A stretch of DNA of 11,132 nucleotides from Planctomycetaceae bacterium (GTDB taxonomy: Bacteria; Planctomycetota; Planctomycetia; Pirellulales; Thermoguttaceae), in contig WRMR01000118.1 in the NCBI GenBank assembly GCA_009776995.1, forward strand, positions 1 to 11,132, given 5' to 3'. The position numbers and the translations under genes were made by a program. Positions 1 through 5,708 of the stretch are shown piece by piece. Below the pieces are notes generated by a model, which ran no database searches, was not told where the DNA came from, and saw only the letters and a program-made list of their open reading frames with translations. The first letter of the stretch is position 1; each line of letters opens with the position of its first letter.

Positions 1-227
1 GCGAAACGCTCTTTTGTATAGAGGTTGCCGCCGCCTCGGGGTTTACTGCGGATAATGCCGCCGTCAATGACTTCGTACTGGTCATTACCGTCGATCCAGT
101 CGTCCAGATTCGTACCGTTGAAAAGCGGCTTGAAGCCGAGTTCCTTTTCCACCGGATCGGTCACCTGGGCCCGGGCACACACGGTCAACATGGCCAACAC
201 GGCCAAACATGCAATCAGTTTTTTCAT
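1..227 (-). CDS. DUF1080 (3-keto-disaccharide hydrolase-like) secreted protein, 5' part only
   Basis: The first 75 codons of a gene that leaves the window at its left edge. The protein starts with a typical signal peptide (MKKLIACLAVLAMLTVCARA, cleavage expected near residue 20). It then reads GFKPLFNGTNLDDWI at about residues 30-44, followed by a YEVIDGGII segment and GGGNLYTKERF. This order (FNG-x-L-x-x-W, then Y-E-V-x-D-G-x-I, then G-G-N-L-Y-T) is the start of the DUF1080 domain, a concanavalin-like fold now usually named 3-keto-disaccharide hydrolase and very abundant in planctomycetes. It is expected to act outside the cytoplasmic membrane on glycans, but the substrate cannot be told from this part. 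The ATG at 227 has an AAGGA sequence 9 bases upstream, which fixes the start. It lies 104 bp downstream of pyrD on the same strand. Confidence 0.85.
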   Translation of the reverse strand, partial: MKKLIACLAVLAMLTVCARAQVTDPVEKELGFKPLFNGTNLDDWIDGNDQYEVIDGGIIRSKPRGGGNLYTKERF

Positions 228-267
228 GGGATGGGTTCCTTGGGTTAATGGGGGGTTACAAACTTTC

Positions 268-280
268 GCCCCAACGGGGC
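268..280. repeat. GC-rich small hairpin between pyrD and the DUF1080 gene
   Basis: GCCCC-AAC-GGGGC forms a five-base-pair perfect stem with a three-base loop in an otherwise AT-rich 104-bp spacer. It sits 52 bases after the pyrD stop. No T-run follows on the minus strand, so it is a weak intrinsic terminator at best. It could equally be a short palindromic dispersed repeat. Confidence 0.35.
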
Positions 281-306
281 AACATTTGATTATCTTCTGT
301 CGTTAT

Positions 307-335
307 AATGTACCATCTGAACCACCACGTTTCAA
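307..335 (-). promoter_or_regulatory. candidate promoter of the DUF1080 gene
   Basis: On the minus strand there is a TTGAAA box (330-335), a 17-base spacer and TACATT (307-312). This would start transcription near 300, about 73 bases before the DUF1080 ATG. The -35 box overlaps the pyrD stop codon. The match is by eye to the general sigma-70 consensus, and the -10 box is only four of six. Confidence 0.3.
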
Positions 336-1252
336 CACTTCAGCGTGCCAATCAGTTCATGAATGTCCGAAACGCCGTTTTCATGCAATAATTGCGGAAG
401 TTGCTCCAGAATTTGCGGGACGATGGTCGGATTGTAAAAATTGGCCGTTCCCACCTGCACGGCGGTTGCCCCGGCGACGAGAAATTCCAGCACGTCGTCC
501 GCCGACGCGATGCCGCCAATCCCGATCACCGGCGTTTTGAGGCCGCGAGTCCGAAACGCCTGGCATATCTGATAAACGCAACGCAGGGCAATCGGTTTGA
601 TCGCCGGACCGCTCAGACCGCCAACGATATTGGCCAGTCGCGGTCTGCGGTTCCGCCAGTCAATCGCCATGCCGAGGCAGGTGTTGATTGCCGAAACCGC
701 ATCCGCCCCGCCATCAACGGCAGCCAATGCGATGTCCGCGATGCGCGTCACGTTCGGCGTCAGCTTGACGATCAGCAGGTGTTCGGTCGCGTCACGCATC
801 CTGCGTACCATCGTGCGGCACAATTCCGGATCGGTGCCGTAGTCGGTCCCGCCGGAGACATTCGGGCATGAAATGTTCAGTTCAATCGCCGCAACACCCG
901 GCACAGCGTGCAACTTTTCACCGAACAGATCGCACTCGTCGGGCGATTTGGCGGCAATGCTCACAATGACCGGTGGGCCGTATCCCGCCAAATCAGGCAG
1001 TTTTTCGGCCAGAAAACGGTCGATGCCGTCGTTGTCCAGCCCGATGGCGTTAAGTAGCCCGGCGGTGGTCTCGACTGTGCGCGGCGGTTTGTTGCCCTCG
1101 CGCGGCGTCATGGTCACCGTTTTCGGAATGATCGCCCCGATTTGCGACAGATCGAACACAGGCAACATTTCCTTCGCATACCCGAATGTCCCCGACGCCA
1201 CCATGACCGGGTTTTGCAGTGTTAATGTGCCAATGTTGACATTGAGGTTCAT
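332..1252 (-). CDS. pyrD: dihydroorotate dehydrogenase, class 1B catalytic subunit
   Basis: A 306-residue cytosolic FMN enzyme that oxidises dihydroorotate to orotate, the fourth step of pyrimidine synthesis. The TIM-barrel landmarks are all present: NPVMVASGTFGY at 14-25, ELNISCPNVSGG at 124-135 with Cys129 as the catalytic base, VKLTPNVT at 162-169, the INT motif at 189-191, GGLSGPAIKP at 211-220, and the FMN-phosphate loops GIGGI (244-248) and AGATAVQVGTA (260-270). The active-site cysteine (class 2 enzymes have serine) and the SGG insertion after PNV point to class 1B, the NAD-linked type that works with an iron-sulfur subunit PyrK. No pyrK lies beside it here. Length is normal for the family. 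No Shine-Dalgarno precedes the ATG, but the N-terminus aligns well from residue 1. A long structured region lies upstream. Confidence 0.95.
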   Translation of the reverse strand: MNLNVNIGTLTLQNPVMVASGTFGYAKEMLPVFDLSQIGAIIPKTVTMTPREGNKPPRTVETTAGLLNAIGLDNDGIDRFLAEKLPDLAGYGPPVIVSIAAKSPDECDLFGEKLHAVPGVAAIELNISCPNVSGGTDYGTDPELCRTMVRRMRDATEHLLIVKLTPNVTRIADIALAAVDGGADAVSAINTCLGMAIDWRNRRPRLANIVGGLSGPAIKPIALRCVYQICQAFRTRGLKTPVIGIGGIASADDVLEFLVAGATAVQVGTANFYNPTIVPQILEQLPQLLHENGVSDIHELIGTLKC

Positions 1253-1384
1253 GGGCGGTTATGTTGTGGCGTTGTTGCCTGTTGATTTTTTTGTGAATAC
1301 TCTGACAGTCCGGGTTTCGTGAAGTGGTTGAGTATCACTTCCCCCTTCGGGACAAAAGATGATTCCTTGGGGAAAGGAACGGCA

Positions 1385-1401
1385 TGGTCCTGTCAGGACC
1401 A
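1385..1401. repeat. 17-bp perfect palindrome upstream of pyrD
   Basis: TGGTCCTG-T-CAGGACCA has two perfect 8-base arms around one central base, about 130 bp upstream of the pyrD start. It could be an operator for a dimeric regulator, or a stable hairpin in the pyrD leader RNA. On the pyrD strand the arm AGGACC is followed directly by an ATG that opens a 16-codon frame. Confidence 0.5.
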
Positions 1402-1545
1402 CGAGAACCAGATCATTCTCCGATGTCATCAGGTCACCCAACTGACCTAGATTTTCTTACACAGTAAAATAAAAAGTTACATTGGACGAATCATAGCGTC
1501 AAAATAGAAAAAACAACCCTGCCACATTTATTTTTAACATTGCAA

Positions 1546-1573
1546 ATCTTATAATTCTTGGATGAAATGTCAA
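1546..1573 (-). promoter_or_regulatory. candidate pyrD promoter
   Basis: On the minus strand a perfect TTGACA (1568-1573), a 16-base spacer and TAAGAT (1546-1551) would start transcription near 1539. This would give pyrD a leader of roughly 285 bases containing the inverted repeats at 1341-1401. A TTGACA on the other strand (1613-1618) lacks a good -10 partner. Confidence 0.35.
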
Positions 1574-1776
1574 CCAACCTGCCGATTTGCCCAATGTGCA
1601 ATTTTAGGCTTGACACTCCAGTCGTGCAGGCCGGATTTTGGAATCAAAACAACTGTTATCAGATTACAATAATTTTATACGTGCAAAGAAAAAAGGATTT
1701 TATGACTCGCTTTTTATCGCTTTTCCATGTAGAATAATACTATTGTGTTCAACTCGTACCTGATGGAAGCAGGATT

Positions 1777-2565
1777 ATGACTGATATGAGCAGAGAATCC
1801 GTTGCAGAAGACCAATCAACGAAAACACCGTTTTACACGTCGGAACAAAAACAGGACAAACCGGTCGGTTACCTGTATCTGGACGGTGACACGCTTGTCC
1901 TGGAGTTTCCGGGAACGCACCCGGATATCAGGTTGAAATCGGCCAAGGCAAATCTGGTGGAAATCGTCAACGATTCCTCGATCCGCATTGAATTGCCGGA
2001 CAATCCCGGAAAACGAATCCGTCTTTATCTCCCTGCGGATGGGAAAGGGCGTTTTGCTGTTTACAGTATTCGTGAATGGACCGGCATTGATGGAACCGAA
2101 CCACGTGCCGTCCGCAAACGGGCATTCCTTGCCCGGTTCGATTCGATCGGTGCCAAAGTGGTGGCTTTGTGGCAGTTGGCTCTGCCTTACGCGATCTTTG
2201 GAACAACGTTTCTCCTGGATTCGTTTGTTGCGGAACCGCAACCGAACGTCGCGTATTTCGTCGCCGAATGGCAATGGCTTGCCCTGACGCCATTTGTCGC
2301 GGTTCATTACGCACTGCTACTGATTCCGGCCGTTGCGATTCTGTTTTTCAACCGTTTATGGGGCTTGCGTTTGATGTTCCAAATGAGTCTTTTCCTCGTT
2401 TTGATCGTCACCGGTTGCGGATTTCTGCCGAATGAATGGCGGCTTCTGTCTGATCCGGGAAACAACACTTTATTCCTGCCGGATTATTGGCTGGTTTTTG
2501 CGCCCTACATGATTCTGCTCCTGTTGCCCGCGTTGTATTATGTCGTGGTGATGCGGAGATTGTAG
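1777..2565 (+). CDS. unrecognised membrane protein with four C-terminal transmembrane helices
   Basis: I do not recognise this 262-residue protein. Residues 1-30 are polar and probably disordered. Residues 31-115 form a soluble region rich in beta-type segments (GYLYLDGDTLVLEF, RIRLYLPADGKGRFAVYSI). Four hydrophobic helices follow at about 126-150, 165-191, 196-216 and 237-258. There is no signal peptide, so the soluble N-terminal domain is probably cytoplasmic, with the positively charged RAVRKR stretch (110-115) just before the first helix. The start is uncertain: GGA at 1765 and AGGA at 1771 could serve either the ATG at 1777 or the one at 1786. It stands alone on its strand, divergent from pyrD and convergent with the regulator gene. 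A PH-like or membrane-anchored sensor domain is conceivable, but nothing in the sequence proves a function. Confidence 0.8.
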   Translation: MTDMSRESVAEDQSTKTPFYTSEQKQDKPVGYLYLDGDTLVLEFPGTHPDIRLKSAKANLVEIVNDSSIRIELPDNPGKRIRLYLPADGKGRFAVYSIREWTGIDGTEPRAVRKRAFLARFDSIGAKVVALWQLALPYAIFGTTFLLDSFVAEPQPNVAYFVAEWQWLALTPFVAVHYALLLIPAVAILFFNRLWGLRLMFQMSLFLVLIVTGCGFLPNEWRLLSDPGNNTLFLPDYWLVFAPYMILLLLPALYYVVVMRRL

Positions 2566-2646
2566 CGCATAAGACATCCGCGTCATGGAGCGGAAAAGTG
2601 CGCATCACACCATGAAATATGCAACAGAAGCAAGCGGGAAGTCAGG

Positions 2647-3369
2647 TCAAATCGAATCAATACCGATGCGTTTGGCCGGACTGTGTTCCGTTGGGATTGT
2701 ATCATGCTCGGCATCAATATCGATCAAATCTCCCGGTTTTTTCGTGAACCGGAACGTGCAACAAGGGTCGCCTTCCAGACGGCAACGGATCCGCGCGACC
2801 GGGGCTTTCACGATTTTACTCATGGCAAGCTCGTCGATGTCGCAAACGATGCCTGAGCCGTCATACATCGACACAAAGGGACAACTCAATTTGTCAAATT
2901 CCGAGTGTTCCCCTTCAACGCGACAGGCACCCAAACGTCCGCTGCGGCAAATAATATCCGTATACTCCTGTAACCTTTCTTCCGGGATGTTCGACTCAAT
3001 CTGGCGGTTAAAGTGTTCGGCCAGTTCCGAGGAAATCTCATCCACCACTTTCGTCATCACTTCCTCGCCGCAATGTTTTTTGATTGCGCGCCACGCGGCA
3101 GGAACCAGGACGCTCTGATAACCCTCGAACAGTTTTTTCAAGGCAAAATCCGTCGCGGAATAAAGATAGCGCGGACGTCCCCGACCGGGCAAACGTTCCA
3201 GCTTTTGCTGGATATAGCCCGCTGAAATCAATTCGTTCAATTGTTCAGAAACGGCAGTACGCGTCACGCCTGTCGCTTCGATCAGCTCGGACATGGTTTT
3301 CGGACACTGACCGATCAGCAGCCGCATGATACGCGATCCCACTGCACTTATGGAGTTTCGTATAATCAT
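2647..3369 (-). CDS. SufR/COG2345-type winged-helix regulator with Fe-S cysteine motif
   Basis: A 240-residue DNA-binding protein. Residues 10-75 form an ArsR/MarR-like winged helix: recognition segment TMSELIEATGVTRTAVSEQLNELISAG at 25-51, then a wing with GRGRPRYLYSAT at 62-73. Such GRGRP-x-Y wings are typical of COG2345. The C-terminal domain has CPF at Cys163, then Cys176 (twelve residues between), and ends GDPCCTF with Cys203 and Cys204. This matches the family pattern in which three cysteines bind an iron-sulfur cluster and control DNA binding. Cys149 and Cys196 are extra. SufR proteins repress suf Fe-S assembly genes, but none are visible here, so the regulated genes are unknown; autoregulation is plausible. 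The ATG at 3369 has GAGGGG five bases upstream. The last 30 residues go beyond the conserved domain. It could instead be a general redox or NO sensor of the same family. Confidence 0.8.
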   Translation of the reverse strand: MIIRNSISAVGSRIMRLLIGQCPKTMSELIEATGVTRTAVSEQLNELISAGYIQQKLERLPGRGRPRYLYSATDFALKKLFEGYQSVLVPAAWRAIKKHCGEEVMTKVVDEISSELAEHFNRQIESNIPEERLQEYTDIICRSGRLGACRVEGEHSEFDKLSCPFVSMYDGSGIVCDIDELAMSKIVKAPVARIRCRLEGDPCCTFRFTKKPGDLIDIDAEHDTIPTEHSPAKRIGIDSI

Positions 3370-3389
3370 GTTGGCCCCTCAGCAAGTCA

Positions 3390-3398
3390 AGTATAACA
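3390..3398 (-). promoter_or_regulatory. candidate extended -10 promoter of the regulator gene
   Basis: On the minus strand TG-T-TATACT is an extended -10 element (TATACT at 3390-3395). Transcription would start near 3383, leaving about 14 leader bases that still include the GAGGGG ribosome-binding site. No convincing -35 box lies at the right distance. Confidence 0.3.
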
Positions 3399-3565
3399 CT
3401 GCCATTCGAGAATGATGAAATGATCATGGGATGAAAGTCTGTTTTTCCAAAAGAAAAGATGAAAACAAACACTCACGCGATAAACCTCAACGAATGATAG
3501 CTTATTTTTCAAATACAATGTTTTTTCGATACAATCTAATACCATTAAATGTTATCAGAAACGTG

Positions 3566-3605
3566 GTGAAATGCAATACTAAATCGTTGTGAAATGCAAT
3601 ATTAA
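3566..3605. repeat. two direct repeats of 17 bp at 23-bp spacing
   Basis: GTGAAATGCAATACTAA (3566-3582) and GTGAAATGCAATATTAA (3589-3605) differ at one base. They start 23 bp apart, about two turns of the helix. They lie about 200 bp upstream of the regulator start and just beyond the end of the YdjY gene. A paired binding site for a regulator is one reading; a simple duplication is another. Confidence 0.55.
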
Positions 3606-3703
3606 TTGGGTTGCTCAATCAGAATATTATAACGTTTTTATTTTTTTTGTAAAAACAGAGAATATTCCAAGTTTTAAACACAATGATAGGTTAAGAAAAA
3701 AAA

Positions 3704-4525
3704 TTAATGACTCTCTATATCATACCTTGACAAAATAATGGTCACATGGGTTCCTTCACAAGGAATTTTGTCAGTAAATGCTTGAAATAATAAGTCTTTA
3801 TTATCGCTTGTACTGGCAATCGGCAAATCAAGGACAACCGTTGGAAAATTCGACACACCAACGATTTCGCCGGTCACATCGGCAACGTACTGATTTCTGC
3901 CTCCTTCCAGTTTGCGGAACAAACTCCCTGCAAAGACCCAATGGGTGGACATTTTGTTTTTCGATTCGATTTCCTGAACCCATTCTTCCGCTTGGATTTC
4001 CTGACGTTTCCCGTCCTTGTCGAGCCAGCGAAGTGTGATGTCGATTCGCGGACCGGTCGCGGCGGCAAATTCCGGCGTCCACTGAACAGGCGTTCCGGGT
4101 TCCGCCCCCATGGCCAGCAGTCCAACATGGATCAGCGACGGTTTGGCCTGTGTGGAGAGGATGGACTCGTGTTCTTTGGAGTTTTTGGAACAGACAAAAA
4201 ATTCGAGCGGTCCTTCCCGCAGGCAAACTTCGGCAAGAAAAACGACGCTTTTGCGATCTGCCGCCAGAAAAATGCTTCGGTCAGGCGAAAGAGCGATCAG
4301 TTTCACTTCGTCGTCAACCAGCGGTTCCGGCAATTTTTCCTCTTTTTTGCCTTCCGGATCGGACGTGATCAGTTGACCATCATCAGAAAACGTCTGCCGC
4401 ACTGTTTGTCCGGAAGCCGCCCCTGTTTGGAACAGTGCCAGGAAAAAAGCAACCATTGCCAATGACTTGATAACGGCTTGAATCATGTTCGATTGGATTT
4501 TTCGCTTTGTGAAACTTTTTGTCAT
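3704..4525 (-). CDS. YdjY-domain exported protein
   Basis: A 273-residue protein with an N-terminal signal sequence (hydrophobic core about residues 19-35, AASGQ near the cleavage site). From about residue 95 it shows the YdjY domain as I know it from planctomycetes: a V-C-L-R-E-G-x-L-E start with Cys101 and Cys112, then KEHES (117-121), a VGLLAMGAEPGTPVQW segment (134-149), a hydrophilic beta region with EEWVQ (180-184), THWVFAGS (194-201), a VSNFPTV segment (224-230) and an LLFQAFTD segment near residue 245. The conserved cysteines are often said to suggest a metal or Fe-S site, but the biochemical role is unknown. The start may be the ATG at 4525 or the one at 4486 (Met14), which gives a more usual signal-peptide length. 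Neither has a Shine-Dalgarno. It is divergent from flgC, across a 335-bp spacer. Confidence 0.82.
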   Translation of the reverse strand: MTKSFTKRKIQSNMIQAVIKSLAMVAFFLALFQTGAASGQTVRQTFSDDGQLITSDPEGKKEEKLPEPLVDDEVKLIALSPDRSIFLAADRKSVVFLAEVCLREGPLEFFVCSKNSKEHESILSTQAKPSLIHVGLLAMGAEPGTPVQWTPEFAAATGPRIDITLRWLDKDGKRQEIQAEEWVQEIESKNKMSTHWVFAGSLFRKLEGGRNQYVADVTGEIVGVSNFPTVVLDLPIASTSDNKDLLFQAFTDKIPCEGTHVTIILSRYDIESH

Positions 4526-4543
4526 ATCATGGGAAGTTTGAGT

Positions 4544-4572
4544 AAAATAACCATATCGTATGAGATTGCCAA
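4544..4572 (-). promoter_or_regulatory. candidate promoter of the YdjY-domain gene
   Basis: On the minus strand TTGGCA (4567-4572), a 17-base spacer and TATTTT (4544-4549) predict a start near 4537. That is only 12 bases before the ATG at 4525 but 51 before the ATG at 4486, which mildly favours the later start. The -35 box is identical to that of the candidate flgC promoter. Confidence 0.4.
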
Positions 4573-4716
4573 CTCAACTCAATCATGGACTTTTTAATTC
4601 TGACATTATCATCGTATTAGTTTTTGTGTGAAGCCCCCACACTGAGAAAATCATAGTTTTTGTTTGTGAAAAGGTGGTAAAAATTTTGGAAAGCCGAAAA
4701 TTCCGTAAAAAATCTC

Positions 4717-4745
4717 TTGGCAAGGTCAGGAAAATTCGCTACTAT
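4717..4745 (+). promoter_or_regulatory. candidate promoter of the flagellar cluster
   Basis: TTGGCA (4717-4722), exactly 17 bases, then TACTAT (4740-4745). Transcription would start near 4752, about 109 bases before flgC. I looked for sigma-54 (GG-N10-GC) and sigma-28 type boxes here and found none convincing, so transcription by a housekeeping-like sigma factor is the simplest reading. Confidence 0.45.
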
Positions 4746-4860
4746 TCGCACTCGGCAGGCTCAAGGGGAGTGTACTGAGCGTTCATTTCTTTTTACCTGA
4801 TGTGGTGAAAATATTATTAATCATACTTTTTTCAATTAATTTCATCGGAAGGGGACAAGG

Positions 4861-5274
4861 ATGTTTACCCGAACCATGGATATCAGTACCAGCGGGTTGA
4901 TGGCGCAGCGGACCCGCATGGAGGCCATCGCTGGAAATCTGGCGAATATTACCACAATGCGCAACGAAAAAAATGAAGTCAAGCCATATCAGCCCCGATT
5001 CGTTGTTTTTCAGGAAGACCCGAATATCGGTACGAATGGTTCCAGCGGGGTTCGCGTTCCGGCCATTGGAATCGACACCGATTTGCCGCCGATTCGCGTT
5101 TACAATCCCACGCACCCGGACCGGGACGCGGACGGATACATTTACCTGCCGCGCATCAACATGATGACCGAATTCACCAACGCGATTGAGTCGTCACGGA
5201 GCTATGAGGCGAACCTCGGAGCGATTGAGATTTCCAAGTCAATGGCGAATCAGACGTTACGCATCATTACATGA
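4861..5274 (+). CDS. flgC: flagellar basal-body rod protein FlgC
   Basis: A 137-residue proximal rod protein that stacks on FliE above the MS ring and is exported by the flagellar type III system. The N-terminal helix carries SGLMAQRTRMEAIAGNLANI (11-30), the rod/hook family signature. HPDRDADGYIYLP (85-97) matches the FlgC-specific HPDA-x-x-x-GYV motif. The C-terminal helix has the RSYEANL motif (113-119), as FlgC requires. Length is typical. The start is firm: GGAAGGGG lies about seven bases before ATG, the best ribosome-binding site in the cluster. It is the first gene of the cluster; FlgB, its usual upstream neighbour and structural partner, is absent here. Confidence 0.95.
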   Translation: MFTRTMDISTSGLMAQRTRMEAIAGNLANITTMRNEKNEVKPYQPRFVVFQEDPNIGTNGSSGVRVPAIGIDTDLPPIRVYNPTHPDRDADGYIYLPRINMMTEFTNAIESSRSYEANLGAIEISKSMANQTLRIIT

Positions 5275-5276
5275 AT

Positions 5277-5380
5277 CAGTGGCCAGTGATGAGTGACCAG
5301 TGGCTGGAATGATTAAACCACACACCACACACCACACACCACACACCACACACCATTAGCCATTAGCCACTAGCCACTCA
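5277..5380. repeat. compound heptamer-repeat element between flgC and fliE
   Basis: Three short arrays with a 7-bp period follow one another. CAGTGGC-type units occupy 5277-5304 (CAGTGGC, CAGTGAT, GAGTGAC, CAGTGGC). Five perfect CACACCA units occupy 5321-5355. TTAGCCA-type units occupy 5356-5376 and run on into CTCA. The last array reads as the near inverse complement of the first (GCCACT against AGTGGC), so the element can fold back on itself. It starts two bases after the flgC stop and ends one base before the fliE ATG, so it fills the whole spacer and leaves no room for a Shine-Dalgarno. Confidence 0.9.
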
Positions 5381-5381
5381 A

Positions 5382-5699
5382 ATGCAGCTGGGACTGGGAA
5401 CAATCAGCGGGTTACCGCCCCGGATGGGGCATACGGCCAGCTTGCCGGGTGCGCCGATTTCGCCGATGGAGCAGAAGCAGACGTCGTTCCGCGATTTGCT
5501 GCTCGGTTCGGTGCAGGAAGTCAACCAGATGCAACAGAACGCCGACTTTGCAGTCGAAACCCTGATGACCGGCGGCGACATCGGAACGGCGGAAGTGCTG
5601 ACCGCCGTTCAAAAAGCGGATATTGCCTTCAAACTGATGATGCAGATTCGCAATAAACTCGTCAGTGCGTTTCAAGAGATACAGAATATCAGGGTGTGA
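5382..5699 (+). CDS. fliE: flagellar hook-basal body complex protein FliE
   Basis: A 105-residue adaptor that joins the FliF ring to the rod and is among the first proteins exported. The variable N-terminus (1-33) is followed by SFRDLLLGSVQEVNQMQ (35-51), where FliE has its SF-x-x-x-L...VN-x-x-Q helix. The C-terminal helix TAEVLTAVQKADIAFKLMMQ (69-88), followed by IRNKLVSAFQEI (89-100), is almost a family consensus. The ATG lies directly against the preceding heptamer repeat and has no Shine-Dalgarno. Translation may depend on coupling or on an SD-free start, and Met15 cannot be excluded as the true start. It ends nine bases before fliF. Confidence 0.95.
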   Translation: MQLGLGTISGLPPRMGHTASLPGAPISPMEQKQTSFRDLLLGSVQEVNQMQQNADFAVETLMTGGDIGTAEVLTAVQKADIAFKLMMQIRNKLVSAFQEIQNIRV

Positions 5700-5708
5700 T
5701 TTTTTACA

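Larger units (their letters stand above)
1253..1776. other. 524-bp intergenic region between divergent pyrD and membrane-protein genes
   Basis: No convincing gene. The pyrD-proximal part (1253-1440) is rich in inverted repeats when read on the minus strand: a 17-bp palindrome at 1385-1401, a TTCCTT/AAGGAA pair at 1363-1379, and a CCC-GAA-GGG element near 1341-1352. An open frame of 60 codons (1441 to 1259) and a 16-codon frame (1385 to 1335) cross these hairpins on the pyrD strand. Neither resembles a known protein. The distal part (1440-1776) is strongly AT-rich and should hold the promoters of both flanking genes. Confidence 0.6.
3370..3703. other. 334-bp AT-rich spacer between the regulator and the YdjY-domain gene
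   Basis: No gene is visible. The spacer holds the likely regulator promoter (3390-3398) and a direct repeat described separately. The rest is AT-rich, with an A/T run at 3640-3650 and a poly-A run near 3695-3703. The latter gives a T-run on the minus strand just after the YdjY gene stop, but no GC-rich hairpin precedes it. Confidence 0.5.
4526..4860. other. 335-bp divergent spacer upstream of the flagellar cluster
   Basis: No gene is seen, and in particular no flgB. The spacer holds two oppositely directed promoter candidates (4544-4572 minus, 4717-4745 plus). It also has a GTGTG/CACAC inverted repeat (4626-4642) and a direct repeat TAGTTTTTGT at 4618 and 4654, each followed within a few bases by TGTGAA or GTGAA. 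The last two lie between the promoters and could be regulatory sites. Confidence 0.5.

Noticed and set aside
392..871. 159-codon plus-strand frame opposite pyrD
   Set aside because: It lies wholly within a highly conserved pyrD gene on the other strand and its translation resembles no protein family.
1259..1441. 60-codon open frame on the minus strand ending six bases before pyrD
   Set aside because: It runs through palindromes, has no recognisable domain and no good ribosome-binding site. The close spacing to pyrD is suggestive, but not enough to call a gene.
1613..1635. TTGACA on the plus strand as a promoter for the membrane-protein gene
   Set aside because: The sequence 17 bases later is GGATTT, a poor -10 box, and the leader would be about 140 bases. 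No better plus-strand promoter could be chosen by eye.
2577..2594. TCCGC/GCGGA hairpin between the convergent membrane-protein and regulator genes as a bidirectional terminator
   Set aside because: The stem is only five base pairs and there is no T-run on either strand.
2585..3118. 177-codon plus-strand frame opposite the SufR-like gene
   Set aside because: The minus strand gives a winged helix and cysteine motif; the plus-strand translation is low in structure and serine-rich, as antisense frames often are.
5277..5380. CRISPR-like repeats
   Set aside because: The units are 7 bp without unique spacers between them, and no cas gene is present. These are short tandem repeats.
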